This document shows, in pieces, positions 18,696 to 27,593 of a stretch of DNA of 64,000 nt. Under the pieces are notes generated by a model that was not told where the DNA came from, did no database searches, and worked only from the letters and a program-made list of their open reading frames with translations. Numbering within the stretch: the first letter of the stretch is position 1; each line of letters starts with the position of its first letter. The position numbers and the translations under genes were made by a program. The stretch is from Acidimicrobiaceae bacterium. GTDB lineage: Bacteria; Actinomycetota; Acidimicrobiia; Acidimicrobiales; RAAP-2. Location: contig PMOI01000023.1 of NCBI GenBank assembly GCA_003162475.1, positions 109,750 to 173,749 of the forward strand. Reading direction: 5' to 3'.

Positions 18696-19286
18696 CTACC
18701 AGCTCTTGAGAACCGGGGCACTGCGTCGGCCAATCAACCACTCGACGAGCGCGGCGTGATCCGCACGATCGGGAAGCTTGCGGAGCGCTCGTCGAAGCTC
18801 ACCTTCAACGTAGGCCTCGGGCCAGTCGGACGCCTCGTAGGAAGCGTCGAGATCAACGAGATGAACTTCGACCTCTCGAAGTCGGCGAAAGAGGATCTCC
18901 GCCATCGTCCGAGGACCCGGAGAGACCTCAGCGAGGAAGTCCCACAAGTCGTCGTCGAGGCTGTTCCACGCGGCTTCAAGTTCTCGGCACGATCTGGTGA
19001 GGTCGCCAAGGAGTGCGTCCTTGTCGAGCGCGCTGCCGGTCTCGATGTCGCGCTCTCTCATCCCCGTTTCCGGGTATTGCCTTCGAGACTCACCAATCAT
19101 CGCCCCCTCGAAGAGCCACGCGTGGCTGTCAGCGTTTCGAGCCAGGTGAGCGAGGACGTGAGCCCGAGACCAGTCCGGAAGACGACTCGGCGCGCGAAGG
19201 TCACCATCGCTCATCTGGGCGGCGATGGCGAGTAGTCGATCCTGCGAAGCAACACAGACGCCAATGAGTTCGCTAGGACGCTCCAT
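18696..19286 (-). CDS. Maleylpyruvate isomerase-family mycothiol-dependent protein
   Basis: A 196-residue DinB-fold protein of the mycothiol-dependent maleylpyruvate isomerase group. The N-terminal helix SRLPDWSRAHVLAHLARNAD supplies a metal-binding His, and the second and third ligands fit RLREVEVHLVDLD, giving the typical ExxxH pattern. Mycothiol is the actinobacterial low-molecular-weight thiol, so the gene supports the taxonomic guess. The reaction is unknown; many members are thiol transferases. First gene of the trio with the kinase and methyltransferase. Confidence 0.82.
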   Translation of the reverse strand: MERPSELIGVCVASQDRLLAIAAQMSDGDLRAPSRLPDWSRAHVLAHLARNADSHAWLFEGAMIGESRRQYPETGMRERDIETGSALDKDALLGDLTRSCRELEAAWNSLDDDLWDFLAEVSPGPRTMAEILFRRLREVEVHLVDLDASYEASDWPEAYVEGELRRALRKLPDRADHAALVEWLIGRRSAPVLKSW

Positions 19287-19455
19287 CCCATGAATCTAAC
19301 GGAACCGTCGAAACAAAACTTCCGTTTGAGCCGCCACGAGCAGGAACCATCGACCCCGCCGACGTCGCGCCTCGACGTGTCGAAAGACGGATATCACAGC
19401 GGGATCGACGTCCAGTGTGCGCGGCGCGGCGACGTGTACTGTTCTGGTCGTGAGC

Positions 19456-20568
19456 ATGCGAACGTCTCCACCATTTCGCGCCGACCACGTCGGCAGTCTT
19501 CTTCGACCGCCCGAACTTTTGAAGGCCCGAGCGACGTTCGCCAAGGGTGAGATCAGTGCCGACGACCTGCGAGAAGCCGAGGATCGGGCCATACGCGACG
19601 CCATAGCTCTTCAGGAAGCAATTGGCCTACAGTCCGCAACGGACGGCGAATTTCGTCGAACCTCCTGGCACATGGACTTCATCTATCAGCTCGGAGGCAT
19701 CACCAGCACTGACGAGAAACTGCAGGTGGCCTTCAAGAACTTGGAAGGCACGACGTCGTTCACCGCGGCCGCACTCAAGGTGAGCGATCGAGTGCGCCTT
19801 GACGACACGATCTTCGCCGACGCGTTCACGTACCTGAAGTCCGCCGTCACGACCGCGGTGCCCAAGCTCACCATTCCGTCACCCAGCATGGTGCACTACC
19901 GCGGAGGGGCCGCGGCCATCGACCCCGCGATCTACCCCGACGTCGAAGAGTTCTGGAACGATCTCAGTGCCGCGTACGCCGAAGAGATTCGCCGCCTGGG
20001 TGAGTTGGGGTGTACGTACCTCCAACTCGACGACACGTCGCTCGCCTACCTCAACGACCCCGCACAGCGCCAGATGATTGCCGATCGTGGTGACGACGCC
20101 GAACACCAGCACCTGCGATACATCAAGCAACTGAACGCTGCACTTGCGGGACGACCGGAAGGCATGTCGGTGACCACGCACTCGTGCCGCGGCAACTTCC
20201 AGTCCTACTGGGCGGCCGAGGGCGGTTACGACTTCGTCGCCGAAGCTCTCTTTGGCGAGTTGGACGTCGACGGATTCTTCCTCGAGTACGACGACGACCG
20301 CTCGGGTGGGTTCGAGCCGCTGCGCTTTGTGCCCAAGGACAAGATGGTCGTTCTCGGGCTCGTCACGACAAAAAAGGGTGCCCTCGAATCGAAGGAACAG
20401 CTCAAGCGGCGCATCGACGAAGCCAGTAAGTACATCGCGCTCGAGCAGCTTTGCCTCTCTCCTCAGTGCGGGTTCTCTTCAACGGTGGAGGGTAACAGTC
20501 TCACGTTCAACGATGAGGTCGCGAAACTTCGCCTCGTCGTCGAGACCGCCAACGAAGTGTGGGGCTGA
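19456..20568 (+). CDS. Cobalamin-independent methionine synthase-like (MetE C-terminal family)
   Basis: A 370-residue (beta-alpha)8 protein of the MetE C-terminal/YxjG family. Marks are RADHVGSLLRPPEL at the N-terminus, TDGEFRRTSWHMDF, LQLDDTSLAYL, and the zinc ligands His and Cys in VTTHSCRGN plus Cys in LSPQCGFSS. It lacks the N-terminal half of full MetE, so it is not an ordinary methionine synthase. Related short forms transfer methyl groups to thiols or break thioethers, substrate unknown. The ATG at 19456 fits the family N-terminus; no ribosome site is seen. Followed after 111 bp by the M24-family gene. Confidence 0.85.
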   Translation: MRTSPPFRADHVGSLLRPPELLKARATFAKGEISADDLREAEDRAIRDAIALQEAIGLQSATDGEFRRTSWHMDFIYQLGGITSTDEKLQVAFKNLEGTTSFTAAALKVSDRVRLDDTIFADAFTYLKSAVTTAVPKLTIPSPSMVHYRGGAAAIDPAIYPDVEEFWNDLSAAYAEEIRRLGELGCTYLQLDDTSLAYLNDPAQRQMIADRGDDAEHQHLRYIKQLNAALAGRPEGMSVTTHSCRGNFQSYWAAEGGYDFVAEALFGELDVDGFFLEYDDDRSGGFEPLRFVPKDKMVVLGLVTTKKGALESKEQLKRRIDEASKYIALEQLCLSPQCGFSSTVEGNSLTFNDEVAKLRLVVETANEVWG

Positions 20569-20679
20569 CGTCTCGGACGGTTTGGACCGGATGACGTACC
20601 ACGAGTCCCTCTACCGAAAGCCGCCAGAAGCCACTTTCGCTACTTGATACCGTTATCCGAGACCAATCGGAAGGGCTTC

Positions 20680-21885
20680 ATGGCAACGCACGAGACGCGC
20701 GCGGCAGTTTTTTTCGAACCAGATCTGGTTTCCATACTTGATCAGGAGTACCCGCGTTTTAGTGACGCTGAACTGGCTCGTCGTCGTCACGCCATCGAAG
20801 AGTTGATGGCGTCCAAGTCCGTGACTCATCTTTTGATCTACGGAATCGGTGGACGCGGCGGCGCCGTGACCTGGCTCTCGCAGTGGTTGGTCACCAACGA
20901 GGCGCAACTCATCGTGACCCCAGGTGAACGTGACGCCCTCTTCGTGCAGTACTTCAATCACGTGCCCCTTGCGACCAAGATCGCGAAAGACGCCACGGTG
21001 AACTGGGGTGGAGCGTCAACCATTGGCTCTTCCATCGAGGAACTGCGACGTCGAGGCGCGACTGAGAGCAGCGTCGGCGTGCTTGGTCCTCTCCCCCTCG
21101 GCGCGGCTCGAGCACTCGAGGGAGCCTTCGGCCCGGTCGTGGATCTCAACGCGGGCTACAACCGTCTTCGTCTCATAAAGTCGGCCGAGGAACTCGTATG
21201 GTTCCGCCTCGGCGCACGGCTCGCTGACCTCTCGATCGAAGCCCTCGCCAATCAGCTTCGCCCGGGACTGAGCGAACGCGACCTCGTCGGCGTCGTCGAA
21301 GCGGCCTATCACTCGTACGGCGGGATAAACGGTATCCACTACTTCGCGGTAAACGCCATGTCCGATCCCCAGTACTGCGTGCCGCGACAACACCCCTCCA
21401 CTCGTCTCGTGCGCAGTGGCGACGTGCTCAGCACCGAGATCACGACGAACTTCTTCGACTACGGCGGCCAAGTACTACGGACCTTCAGCATTGGTGAAGA
21501 GCTCTCGCCACTCTTTCGCGAACTCCACGACGTCGCCGAGGCCGCCTACCAAGCGATGGTTCAATGTCTGGTGCCGGGCACCCACGTGGCCGAGCTCGTC
21601 GAAGCGGCGCGCGTCATCGAAGACGCGGGATTTACGACCTTCGATGACCTCGTCCACGGTTACGGCGGCGGGTACCTCGCTCCGATACTGGGCTCGTTGA
21701 GCCGAACCAACGAACCCGTTCCCGACATGGTCTTGGAAGAAGGGATGATGCTGGTCGTACAGCCCAACGTCGTCACGACCGACCACCGAGCCGGTGTCCA
21801 AACCGGCGAGTGCCTCGTCGTCACGAGCAACGGTCCCGCGCGACTGCACACGAGTTTCCAGGGCTCGCTTCGCGTCGGCGACTAA
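20680..21885 (+). CDS. M24 (creatinase/prolidase-like) protein lacking metal ligands
   Basis: A 401-residue protein with the creatinase N-terminal domain (about 1-170) and a pita-bread M24 domain (180-400). Aligning its motifs by eye to aminopeptidase P, four of five metal ligands are replaced: the first Asp by Glu (STEITTNFF), the second by Gln (GGQVLRT), the His of HGxxH by Gly (HGYGGGY) and the first Glu by Gln (LVVQPN). Only the last Glu (TGECLVVT) remains. It is therefore probably a metal-independent C-N hydrolase like creatinase, or a binding protein. The ATG at 20680 follows GGAAGGG by four bases. Possibly co-transcribed with the MetE-like gene. Confidence 0.8.
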   Translation: MATHETRAAVFFEPDLVSILDQEYPRFSDAELARRRHAIEELMASKSVTHLLIYGIGGRGGAVTWLSQWLVTNEAQLIVTPGERDALFVQYFNHVPLATKIAKDATVNWGGASTIGSSIEELRRRGATESSVGVLGPLPLGAARALEGAFGPVVDLNAGYNRLRLIKSAEELVWFRLGARLADLSIEALANQLRPGLSERDLVGVVEAAYHSYGGINGIHYFAVNAMSDPQYCVPRQHPSTRLVRSGDVLSTEITTNFFDYGGQVLRTFSIGEELSPLFRELHDVAEAAYQAMVQCLVPGTHVAELVEAARVIEDAGFTTFDDLVHGYGGGYLAPILGSLSRTNEPVPDMVLEEGMMLVVQPNVVTTDHRAGVQTGECLVVTSNGPARLHTSFQGSLRVGD

Positions 21886-21955
21886 CGAACGAACTCTGGT
21901 CTGGTGCGCGAGACCTCGAAGAAAGACGAGTCGATCGGCGTCGCCGAGAGCTCAT

Positions 21956-23509
21956 CTAGTGACGAGGGTTCGGATGCTTCCGAGCCCACTTCTTGTCGCG
22001 TGCGTACAGGCTCGGTAGCTGCGCTGCTCGCGCGCGGTACAAGTCCGCGGCGCTCGCGGATGGTTCGAACGTGACGCCAGCTGATTGCCCAGTGACCTCG
22101 TGCAATCGGCGTCGCTTGAGCGCCACGGACGCGAGAAGTGCGACCCCGCGCATCTGTGCCAGCAAGGGTTGAGGGACCTGCTCAACGTCACGACCAAGAG
22201 TGTCGGCGTAGATCTGACACCACAGGGTTGACTGCGCGCCTCCGCCCAGGAGTCGAATCGGGGAGAGTGTTCGGCCAGCGAACTTCTCCACGTACTTGAA
22301 GAGCCACGCACTGTTCGCGGCAACTCCCTCCATGACTGCTCGTACGAGGTCGGCGGTCGTCGACGTCACCGAAAGATTGGTGAAGCCTGCTCGGAGTTTC
22401 TTGTTATCTACTGGCGAGCGTTCACCGGTCAACCAGGGAGTGAAGAGCACCCCGTTGGCGCCCGGCGGCGCCGTGGCGGCGAGCGTCGTCATCTCATCAA
22501 AGTTCATCACGGTGCCGCTCCCGGCTAGGACGCCCTGCAGCCATTCGAGTGCTTTGGCGCCAGTGTCTTGGCTGTTGATGACGAGGTAGGAATCGTTCGT
22601 CAGTCCCGGAACCGAAGCGATCGAATGATTAATGTCGGTCTTCTTCTTGGGCACCGGACAGCAAATCCACGACGTCGTCGACAGCGCGAGGTGCGTTTCG
22701 TAAAGGTTGGTGCCACCCGAGCCAATGGCGGCCGCGTGGAGATCAGGGATCCCGGAGATGACAACGGCGTCGCGCGCAATCCCGAGCTCGTCGGCGACGC
22801 TGGGCGTCACGTTACCCACGATCGATCCAAAGGGTAGGAGGGGCGGAAGAAACTTGGCGTCGAGGCCAACCATCTCGAGAAGTTGTTGGTCATACTCGTA
22901 CGTGGTGAGATGGCGATTATCGGTCATCCACGAGGCGAGGCGTGACGCGTGTGTCGCCGACGCGAGACCGCTGAAGCGCATGGTCAGATAGTCAACCGGT
23001 TCCATGAACCAACGCGTCGCGGCCACGACGTCGGGCTGCTCGTGCTTCAGCGTCAACATTTGACCTATGGGATCGGCGCCGGCGGTCGACGGAGCCCCGC
23101 CCGTCTTTCGCACGAACTGAAGCACCTTTCGCGCGTTGTATCCCAGGAACGGTCCACCGACGGCCTGGCGCGAGTAGCGCCCGCCTCGGGTGTCGAGCCA
23201 GGTTAGGCAGGGCCCCGTCGGGACGCCGTTGACGTCGACGGGGACCGTCGACGCGTACTGACCCGTCACCGCGACGGCCCTCACTCGACTCGCGGCAATC
23301 TTCGACGTCACGAGTAGTCGCTTCGTCGCCTCCGTGATGATCGTCCACCACTCCTCGGCGTCCTGGGTCGCTCCCCCGTCGTTTTCGTAGTTGGTCATCA
23401 CGTGATGGACCTCGTAGGCGAGGACCTCGCCGTCCAGCGTGACGAGACCAACCTTCGGTCCCCCCGTGCCTAAGTCAACGCTGAGACAGAGATCGGACTC
23501 TTCGCTCAT
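21956..23509 (-). CDS. FGGY-family carbohydrate kinase
   Basis: A 517-residue kinase of the xylulokinase branch of the FGGY family. The N-terminal phosphate loop is SVDLGTGGPKVGLV, the sugar-binding strand is TWLDTRGG, the catalytic Asp is probably in SGIPDLHAAAIG, and the C-terminal ATP motif is LLGGGAQSTLWCQIYAD. Substrates of the family are sugars or polyols. The ATG shares one base with the stop of the PLP lyase gene (TAATG), so the two are translationally coupled. That makes a polyol or amino-polyol phosphorylated for the lyase a reasonable idea, not shown. Confidence 0.87.
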   Translation of the reverse strand: MSEESDLCLSVDLGTGGPKVGLVTLDGEVLAYEVHHVMTNYENDGGATQDAEEWWTIITEATKRLLVTSKIAASRVRAVAVTGQYASTVPVDVNGVPTGPCLTWLDTRGGRYSRQAVGGPFLGYNARKVLQFVRKTGGAPSTAGADPIGQMLTLKHEQPDVVAATRWFMEPVDYLTMRFSGLASATHASRLASWMTDNRHLTTYEYDQQLLEMVGLDAKFLPPLLPFGSIVGNVTPSVADELGIARDAVVISGIPDLHAAAIGSGGTNLYETHLALSTTSWICCPVPKKKTDINHSIASVPGLTNDSYLVINSQDTGAKALEWLQGVLAGSGTVMNFDEMTTLAATAPPGANGVLFTPWLTGERSPVDNKKLRAGFTNLSVTSTTADLVRAVMEGVAANSAWLFKYVEKFAGRTLSPIRLLGGGAQSTLWCQIYADTLGRDVEQVPQPLLAQMRGVALLASVALKRRRLHEVTGQSAGVTFEPSASAADLYRARAAQLPSLYARDKKWARKHPNPRH

Positions 23510-24885
23510 TACGAAGGGATGGAGGACTGCTTGTCCATCATGTCGGCCATGAAGAACTTGATGATGGCGTCGGACTCCTCGCTCGGGCCGCCTTCAACGC
23601 CGCCGTAGATCGCTCCCGACTTGGGCGGCTCGTCCTTATGGGTCGTCGCGTACGCGACGGCATCGGCGAGGTCTTGTCGCCATCGTTCGACGACGCCCGG
23701 TTGTGTCTGGGGACGCGTGACGGCCATGTGCAGTGCGTTGGGGTACTGCTGACCGTTGAGGCGCCACCCGCGAGTTCGCAAGAAATCGTTCACCAGGTAA
23801 ACGTCGTACTCGTCGGACGTGAAGGAGAAGAGAAAACTCGGTTTGCCCATGAGCCGAAGCGACGGGTGTTCTCGAACGGCCGACTGCATGGCGGCTGAGG
23901 TAGCGAAGATCTCCTTGGCGTAGTGCAAGTAGCCAGCGTGGCCGAGGTGCACCATGGCGGCCCACGTCGCGGCGAGTAGACCCCCCGAACGCGAACCGTC
24001 CATTCCCGGTGAACAGTACTTTCCCCCCGACCAGTCAGTCAAGTAGAAGTACTGGTCGTTGCGAAGCGCTTGATCGGCGAAGCACAGCACGCTGGTGCCC
24101 TTCAGGGCGTAGCCGTACTTGTGCGTGTCGGCGGAGATAGACGTGACGCCGGGCACCGAGAAGTCAAAGGGCTCGATGTCGTAGCCGAGTTCTCGGCCGA
24201 AGGGAAGTATGAAGCCGCCAAGGCAACCATCGACGTGGAGGCCGATGTTGTGCTCCAAGGCGAGCGCGCCAAGTTCGCCAATGGGGTCAACCGTGCCGTA
24301 GCCGTAGTTGCACGCGGAGCCAATGAGGGCGATGGTGTTCTCGTCAATGTTTGCCTTCACCCACTCAAGGTCGACTTGCGTCGTCGTTGGGTCCACCGGG
24401 GCGATCTTCATGTCTACGCCAAAGAGATGCCCTGCTTTACTGAAGGCGGGGTGCGCCGTCTCGGGTTTGATGATGTTGGGTCGACCAGACGTCGAGTGAT
24501 GTTCGCGGTACGCCAACACCGCGTGGGCAATTGAGCCGGAACCTCCCGACGTCACGAGGCCAACCGGCGTGGTGTCCTTCAAGTTGCTCGCTCCCAAGAG
24601 GTCGAGCGTCATGGCGATGATCTCGGCCTCGAACTTGGTGGAGCTGGGACACATGTCGCGCTGTAGAGAGTTGACGTACGAGAACTGGGAAAAAGCGAGA
24701 TTCAAGAAGTCGTAGTGGTCATGGTCGCCGCAGTACATGGTGCCCGAGCATTGGCCGCCTTCCCACACGGGATTCTCGGCCGCGGACATCGTCGACAACA
24801 TGGACAGCACGGCGTCTTGATCGATGCCGTGCTCGGGGAGCCTTCGGTTGACGCCGAACTTCTCCTCATACGGGAAACCACTCAT
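23509..24885 (-). CDS. PLP-dependent lyase, sphingosine-1-phosphate lyase-like
   Basis: A 458-residue fold-type I PLP enzyme. The Schiff-base Lys256 is in SADTHKYGYALKG, the phosphate cup in TSGGSGSIAH, and the Asp partner in LHVDGCLGGFILP. PGMDGSRSGGLLAATW and MVHLGHAGYL match the sphingosine-1-phosphate lyase (Dpl1/SPL) group better than glutamate decarboxylase. SPL cleaves a phosphorylated 2-amino-alcohol to phosphoethanolamine and an aldehyde. Bacteria without sphingolipids carry relatives of unknown substrate. GAGGAG lies six bases before the ATG. Second gene of an SDR-lyase-kinase operon. Confidence 0.82.
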   Translation of the reverse strand: MSGFPYEEKFGVNRRLPEHGIDQDAVLSMLSTMSAAENPVWEGGQCSGTMYCGDHDHYDFLNLAFSQFSYVNSLQRDMCPSSTKFEAEIIAMTLDLLGASNLKDTTPVGLVTSGGSGSIAHAVLAYREHHSTSGRPNIIKPETAHPAFSKAGHLFGVDMKIAPVDPTTTQVDLEWVKANIDENTIALIGSACNYGYGTVDPIGELGALALEHNIGLHVDGCLGGFILPFGRELGYDIEPFDFSVPGVTSISADTHKYGYALKGTSVLCFADQALRNDQYFYLTDWSGGKYCSPGMDGSRSGGLLAATWAAMVHLGHAGYLHYAKEIFATSAAMQSAVREHPSLRLMGKPSFLFSFTSDEYDVYLVNDFLRTRGWRLNGQQYPNALHMAVTRPQTQPGVVERWRQDLADAVAYATTHKDEPPKSGAIYGGVEGGPSEESDAIIKFFMADMMDKQSSIPS

Positions 24886-24963
24886 ACTGCTCTCCTCACG
24901 TGCGCCTTCAAGAGCGTAAGCGAGGTGGCCGAACGCCGGGGAATCGAAGAGGGGCGAACTTCG

Positions 24964-25710
24964 TTACAGCAACCCACCGTCAACGTAGATGACCTGGCCG
25001 TTCACCCACCGGCCCGGACCCGCGAGAAATGACACGACGTCCGCGACGTCGTCGGGTTGCCCGAGCCGGCCCAGCGCGGGCATCGCCGCGAGGGTGTCAA
25101 TCGTTGCCTGGTCCTTACCGTCAAGGAAAAGTGAGGTTGCCGTCGGACCCGGCGCGACCGCGTTGACCGTGACGTCGCGCCCGCGCAACTCTTTGGCCAG
25201 GATCATGGAGATCTCGTCAATAGCGCCCTTCGAGGCGGAGTACGCAGAGTAGGTGGGTACGGAACGCTTGGTGACCGAAGTCGAGAAGTTGATGATCGCG
25301 CCACCACTTCGCGCTCGTCGAGCAGCTTGCTGATCAACAACAAAAGTTCCGCGAACATTGATCCGCATCATGTGGTCGAAGTCGTCGAAGTCAATATCGA
25401 CAACTGTCGACAGGATCATGACGCCCGCCGTGTGCACGACGACGTCGACACCGCTGTAACGACGCTCGGTCTCGTCGAAGAGCGCGGCCATGTCAGCCTC
25501 GTCGGCGACGTCGCCTCCGAAGGCGAACGCGTCGCCACCTGCCGAAACAATCCTCTGAACGACGTCCTCGGCGGACGCGACGTTGCTGGCGTAGTGAACG
25601 ACGACGTGCATTCCGTCGCGACCGAGTCGCTCGGCGACGGCTCGACCAATCCCCCCTGAACCTCCGGTCACGATGGCGACCCGTGGCGTCACTTCGCTGG
25701 AAACCGACAT
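24964..25710 (-). CDS. Short-chain dehydrogenase, FabG-like
   Basis: A 248-residue classical SDR: TGGSGGIGRA near residue 16, VVVHTAGV in place of the common NNAG, and catalytic Ser with Tyr and Lys in YSAYSASKGA. The C-terminus ends NGQVIYVDGG as in FabG-type enzymes. NADPH-type oxidoreductase, substrate unknown. AAGGA lies about eight bases before the ATG. It is 78 bp upstream of the PLP lyase gene on the same strand and likely opens that operon; it could act on the aldehyde or the hydroxyl made or used there. Divergent from the YbjQ gene. Confidence 0.85.
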   Translation of the reverse strand: MSVSSEVTPRVAIVTGGSGGIGRAVAERLGRDGMHVVVHYASNVASAEDVVQRIVSAGGDAFAFGGDVADEADMAALFDETERRYSGVDVVVHTAGVMILSTVVDIDFDDFDHMMRINVRGTFVVDQQAARRARSGGAIINFSTSVTKRSVPTYSAYSASKGAIDEISMILAKELRGRDVTVNAVAPGPTATSLFLDGKDQATIDTLAAMPALGRLGQPDDVADVVSFLAGPGRWVNGQVIYVDGGLL

Positions 25711-25903
25711 CTCGGACTTCCTTTCTTAAGACGATCAGAGTTTGAACAAAGTAGCGATCGAAGATCGGTAGAACTCTATTGCGACGGCTCGCAGATTCAT
25801 CGAAGCTTCAATGTCGTCGGACACGTTATGTGTTTTCGCCGCGTTCGAGTATCGTCCGCATTGCGGGTCCTCGTGGGCCGGCGAGTGATGAGGAGCGATT
25901 CGA

Positions 25904-26272
25904 ATGTCTGATAGTCAACCACGCTACGGCGAACCAGGTGGTTCGCAGTTTCCAATCACGACAGCGCTCGCGTTTCCCGATCGACAGATCGAGAAGAGCC
26001 TGGGAATGGTCTTTGGTGTCGTCGTGCGTTCGATGGGAATGGCCAAAGGGATCACGGCGGGATTCAAAGCTCTCGCCGGTGGCGAGGTCAAGCAGTACAC
26101 CCGGTTGGTCGAAGACAGTCGCCGTCACGCCCTCGACCGGATGATCGAAAATGCTCAGCTCCTTGGAGCCCAGGGAGTGGTGTCGTTCCGATTCGATTCC
26201 TCGGAGGTCGGACAGTCCCTCACGGAGATCGTCGCCTACGGCACGGCAGTCACGCTCAGCAATCCCTCGTAG
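25904..26272 (+). CDS. YbjQ/UPF0145 heavy-metal-binding-like protein
   Basis: A 122-residue single-domain YbjQ-family protein (PF01906). The central part (VEDSRRHALDRMIENAQLLGAQGVVSFRF) and the final strand EIVAYGTAVTL are the family marks. YbjQ proteins form pentamers; the heavy-metal label is historical and their role is uncertain. GAGGAG lies eight bases before the ATG. It begins a plus-strand group with a small membrane protein seven bases on. A second, much larger set of YbjQ domains lies at 37.7-40.2 kb. Confidence 0.85.
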   Translation: MSDSQPRYGEPGGSQFPITTALAFPDRQIEKSLGMVFGVVVRSMGMAKGITAGFKALAGGEVKQYTRLVEDSRRHALDRMIENAQLLGAQGVVSFRFDSSEVGQSLTEIVAYGTAVTLSNPS

Positions 26273-26279
26273 GTAGTCC

Positions 26280-26486
26280 ATGGGATTCGTGTTCGTGATC
26301 GTTGCCTTGGTACTCGTCGGCTTGTTGGTCGCGAGTTTCTTTGTCCGTCGACACGGCGAAACCGAAAAGCCAAAACCCGGGTGGCGACGCACCGAAGAGG
26401 TCTTCAACGACCCGTCGACGAACCGAGTGGTGCGAGTATGGCTCGATCAATCCGGAGAGCGGCACTACGTCCCCGAAGCGAAGTGA
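26280..26486 (+). CDS. Small single-span membrane protein (68 aa)
   Basis: One N-terminal transmembrane helix (residues 2-22, VFVIVALVLVGLLVASFFV), then a basic segment and a soluble tail (TEEVFNDPSTNRVVRVWLD, HYVPEA). I do not recognise the family. It starts seven bases after the YbjQ stop, so it is almost certainly co-transcribed and may anchor or regulate that protein. Confidence 0.7.
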   Translation: MGFVFVIVALVLVGLLVASFFVRRHGETEKPKPGWRRTEEVFNDPSTNRVVRVWLDQSGERHYVPEAK

Positions 26487-26630
26487 TGAATCATCCAGGC
26501 CTATCGACCTCTCGGCCCCAAAATGCGCGGCGCGTCTCTCGGTAGTCTTTGGACTACGGGTTCGACCAACTGACGGCCGCACGAATCACTACGGCCACTC
26601 CCCAAAGAGCCCGGCGAAAGAAGGTGACGC

Positions 26631-27008
26631 GTGGACATTAAGGATCTGCTGAGCCGGGCGACCGAGAATATATCGGTGAGTCGCGCGTTTGGCAGTGCGT
26701 ACGAAAAGGACGGGGTACTCGTCATCCCCGTGGCCCTCGTGGCCGGCGGCGTAGGGGGCGGCGAAGGACCAGCGACTACCTCACACGACGACGATGAGAC
26801 CGAAACGAGCGACGCCCGTCGTGGTGATACGGGCTCAGGCGGCGGCTTCGGTGGCGTCGTCGTGCCCGTTGGTGCTTACGTCGTGAAGGACGAACAAGTC
26901 CGTTGGGTACCCGCGGTCAACGTGACGGTGATCGTCATCGCCGTTCTCTTTGCTATTCGACTCCTCACGAAGTCGAGAGTGAAGGTCCAAAGAATCAAGC
27001 ACGACTGA
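26631..27008 (+). CDS. GerW/YtfJ-family protein
   Basis: A 125-residue protein of the GerW (sporulation protein YtfJ, PF09579) family. An N-terminal helix LLSRATENISVSRAFGSAYE leads to the strand GVLVIPVALVAGGVGGGEG, a disordered Asp/Glu/Thr-rich Gly linker (67-85), GFGGVVVPVGAYVV and a C-terminal transmembrane-like helix (VTVIVIAVLFAIRLL). The family also occurs in non-sporulating actinobacteria, role unknown. GTG start six bases after GAAGG. Possibly part of the YbjQ group, 144 bp upstream. Confidence 0.8.
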   Translation: MDIKDLLSRATENISVSRAFGSAYEKDGVLVIPVALVAGGVGGGEGPATTSHDDDETETSDARRGDTGSGGGFGGVVVPVGAYVVKDEQVRWVPAVNVTVIVIAVLFAIRLLTKSRVKVQRIKHD

Positions 27009-27050
27009 TCGGACTCTCAGCGCGGTAATGACGTCGAAGATATCGCTTCT

Positions 27051-27593
27051 TTAGGGTTGCTCCAACACGTCTTGTAGGAAATCATGGAACGACTCGTAGT
27101 CCCACGACGCGTCGTAGCGCTCGCCGTTGACGAAGAACGTCGGGGTGCCGTTCACACCACTACGGATACCGCTCTCAACGTCGTCCTTCACCCTCTTGGT
27201 AACCACGCCGTCGTTCAGCGCGTTCGCCACTTCGCTTAAGTCCGCTCCGACCTCTTCGACGTAACGAAGGAGCGCAGGACCGGACAAGTCGCGCTGCTTC
27301 TCGAAGAGAAGGTCATGCATTGGCCAGAACTTCCCTTGAAGCGCGACCGCCTCAGCGGTCTCCGCCGCGAGTTCGGCCTGGGGGTGGACGTTCGTCAGAG
27401 GCATATTGCGAAAGACGAGGCGAAGCGATGAACCAAAGTCGCTTTGTAACTTCTTCACGATGGCGTACGCCTGCCCGCAGTAGGGACACTGATAGTCGCC
27501 GTATTCGACCAGCGTGATCGCCGCGTCGTCGGGTCCTTCGACGTGGTCGTCGGGTCCAACGGGTTCGACGAGGTGGGCACGGTTACCACTCAC
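27051..27593 (-). CDS. DsbA-like thiol oxidoreductase
   Basis: A 180-residue thioredoxin-fold protein with the active site YGDYQCPYCGQAY (CPYC) and the cis-Pro loop GVNGTPTFFVNG, as in DsbA/DSBA-like thioredoxin_4 proteins. No signal peptide is seen, so it probably acts in the cytosol. GTG start at 27593, with GGAGG seven bases upstream, overlapping the peroxiredoxin stop by four bases (GTGA). It likely reduces or recycles the partner peroxiredoxin. Confidence 0.87.
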   Translation of the reverse strand: MSGNRAHLVEPVGPDDHVEGPDDAAITLVEYGDYQCPYCGQAYAIVKKLQSDFGSSLRLVFRNMPLTNVHPQAELAAETAEAVALQGKFWPMHDLLFEKQRDLSGPALLRYVEEVGADLSEVANALNDGVVTKRVKDDVESGIRSGVNGTPTFFVNGERYDASWDYESFHDFLQDVLEQP

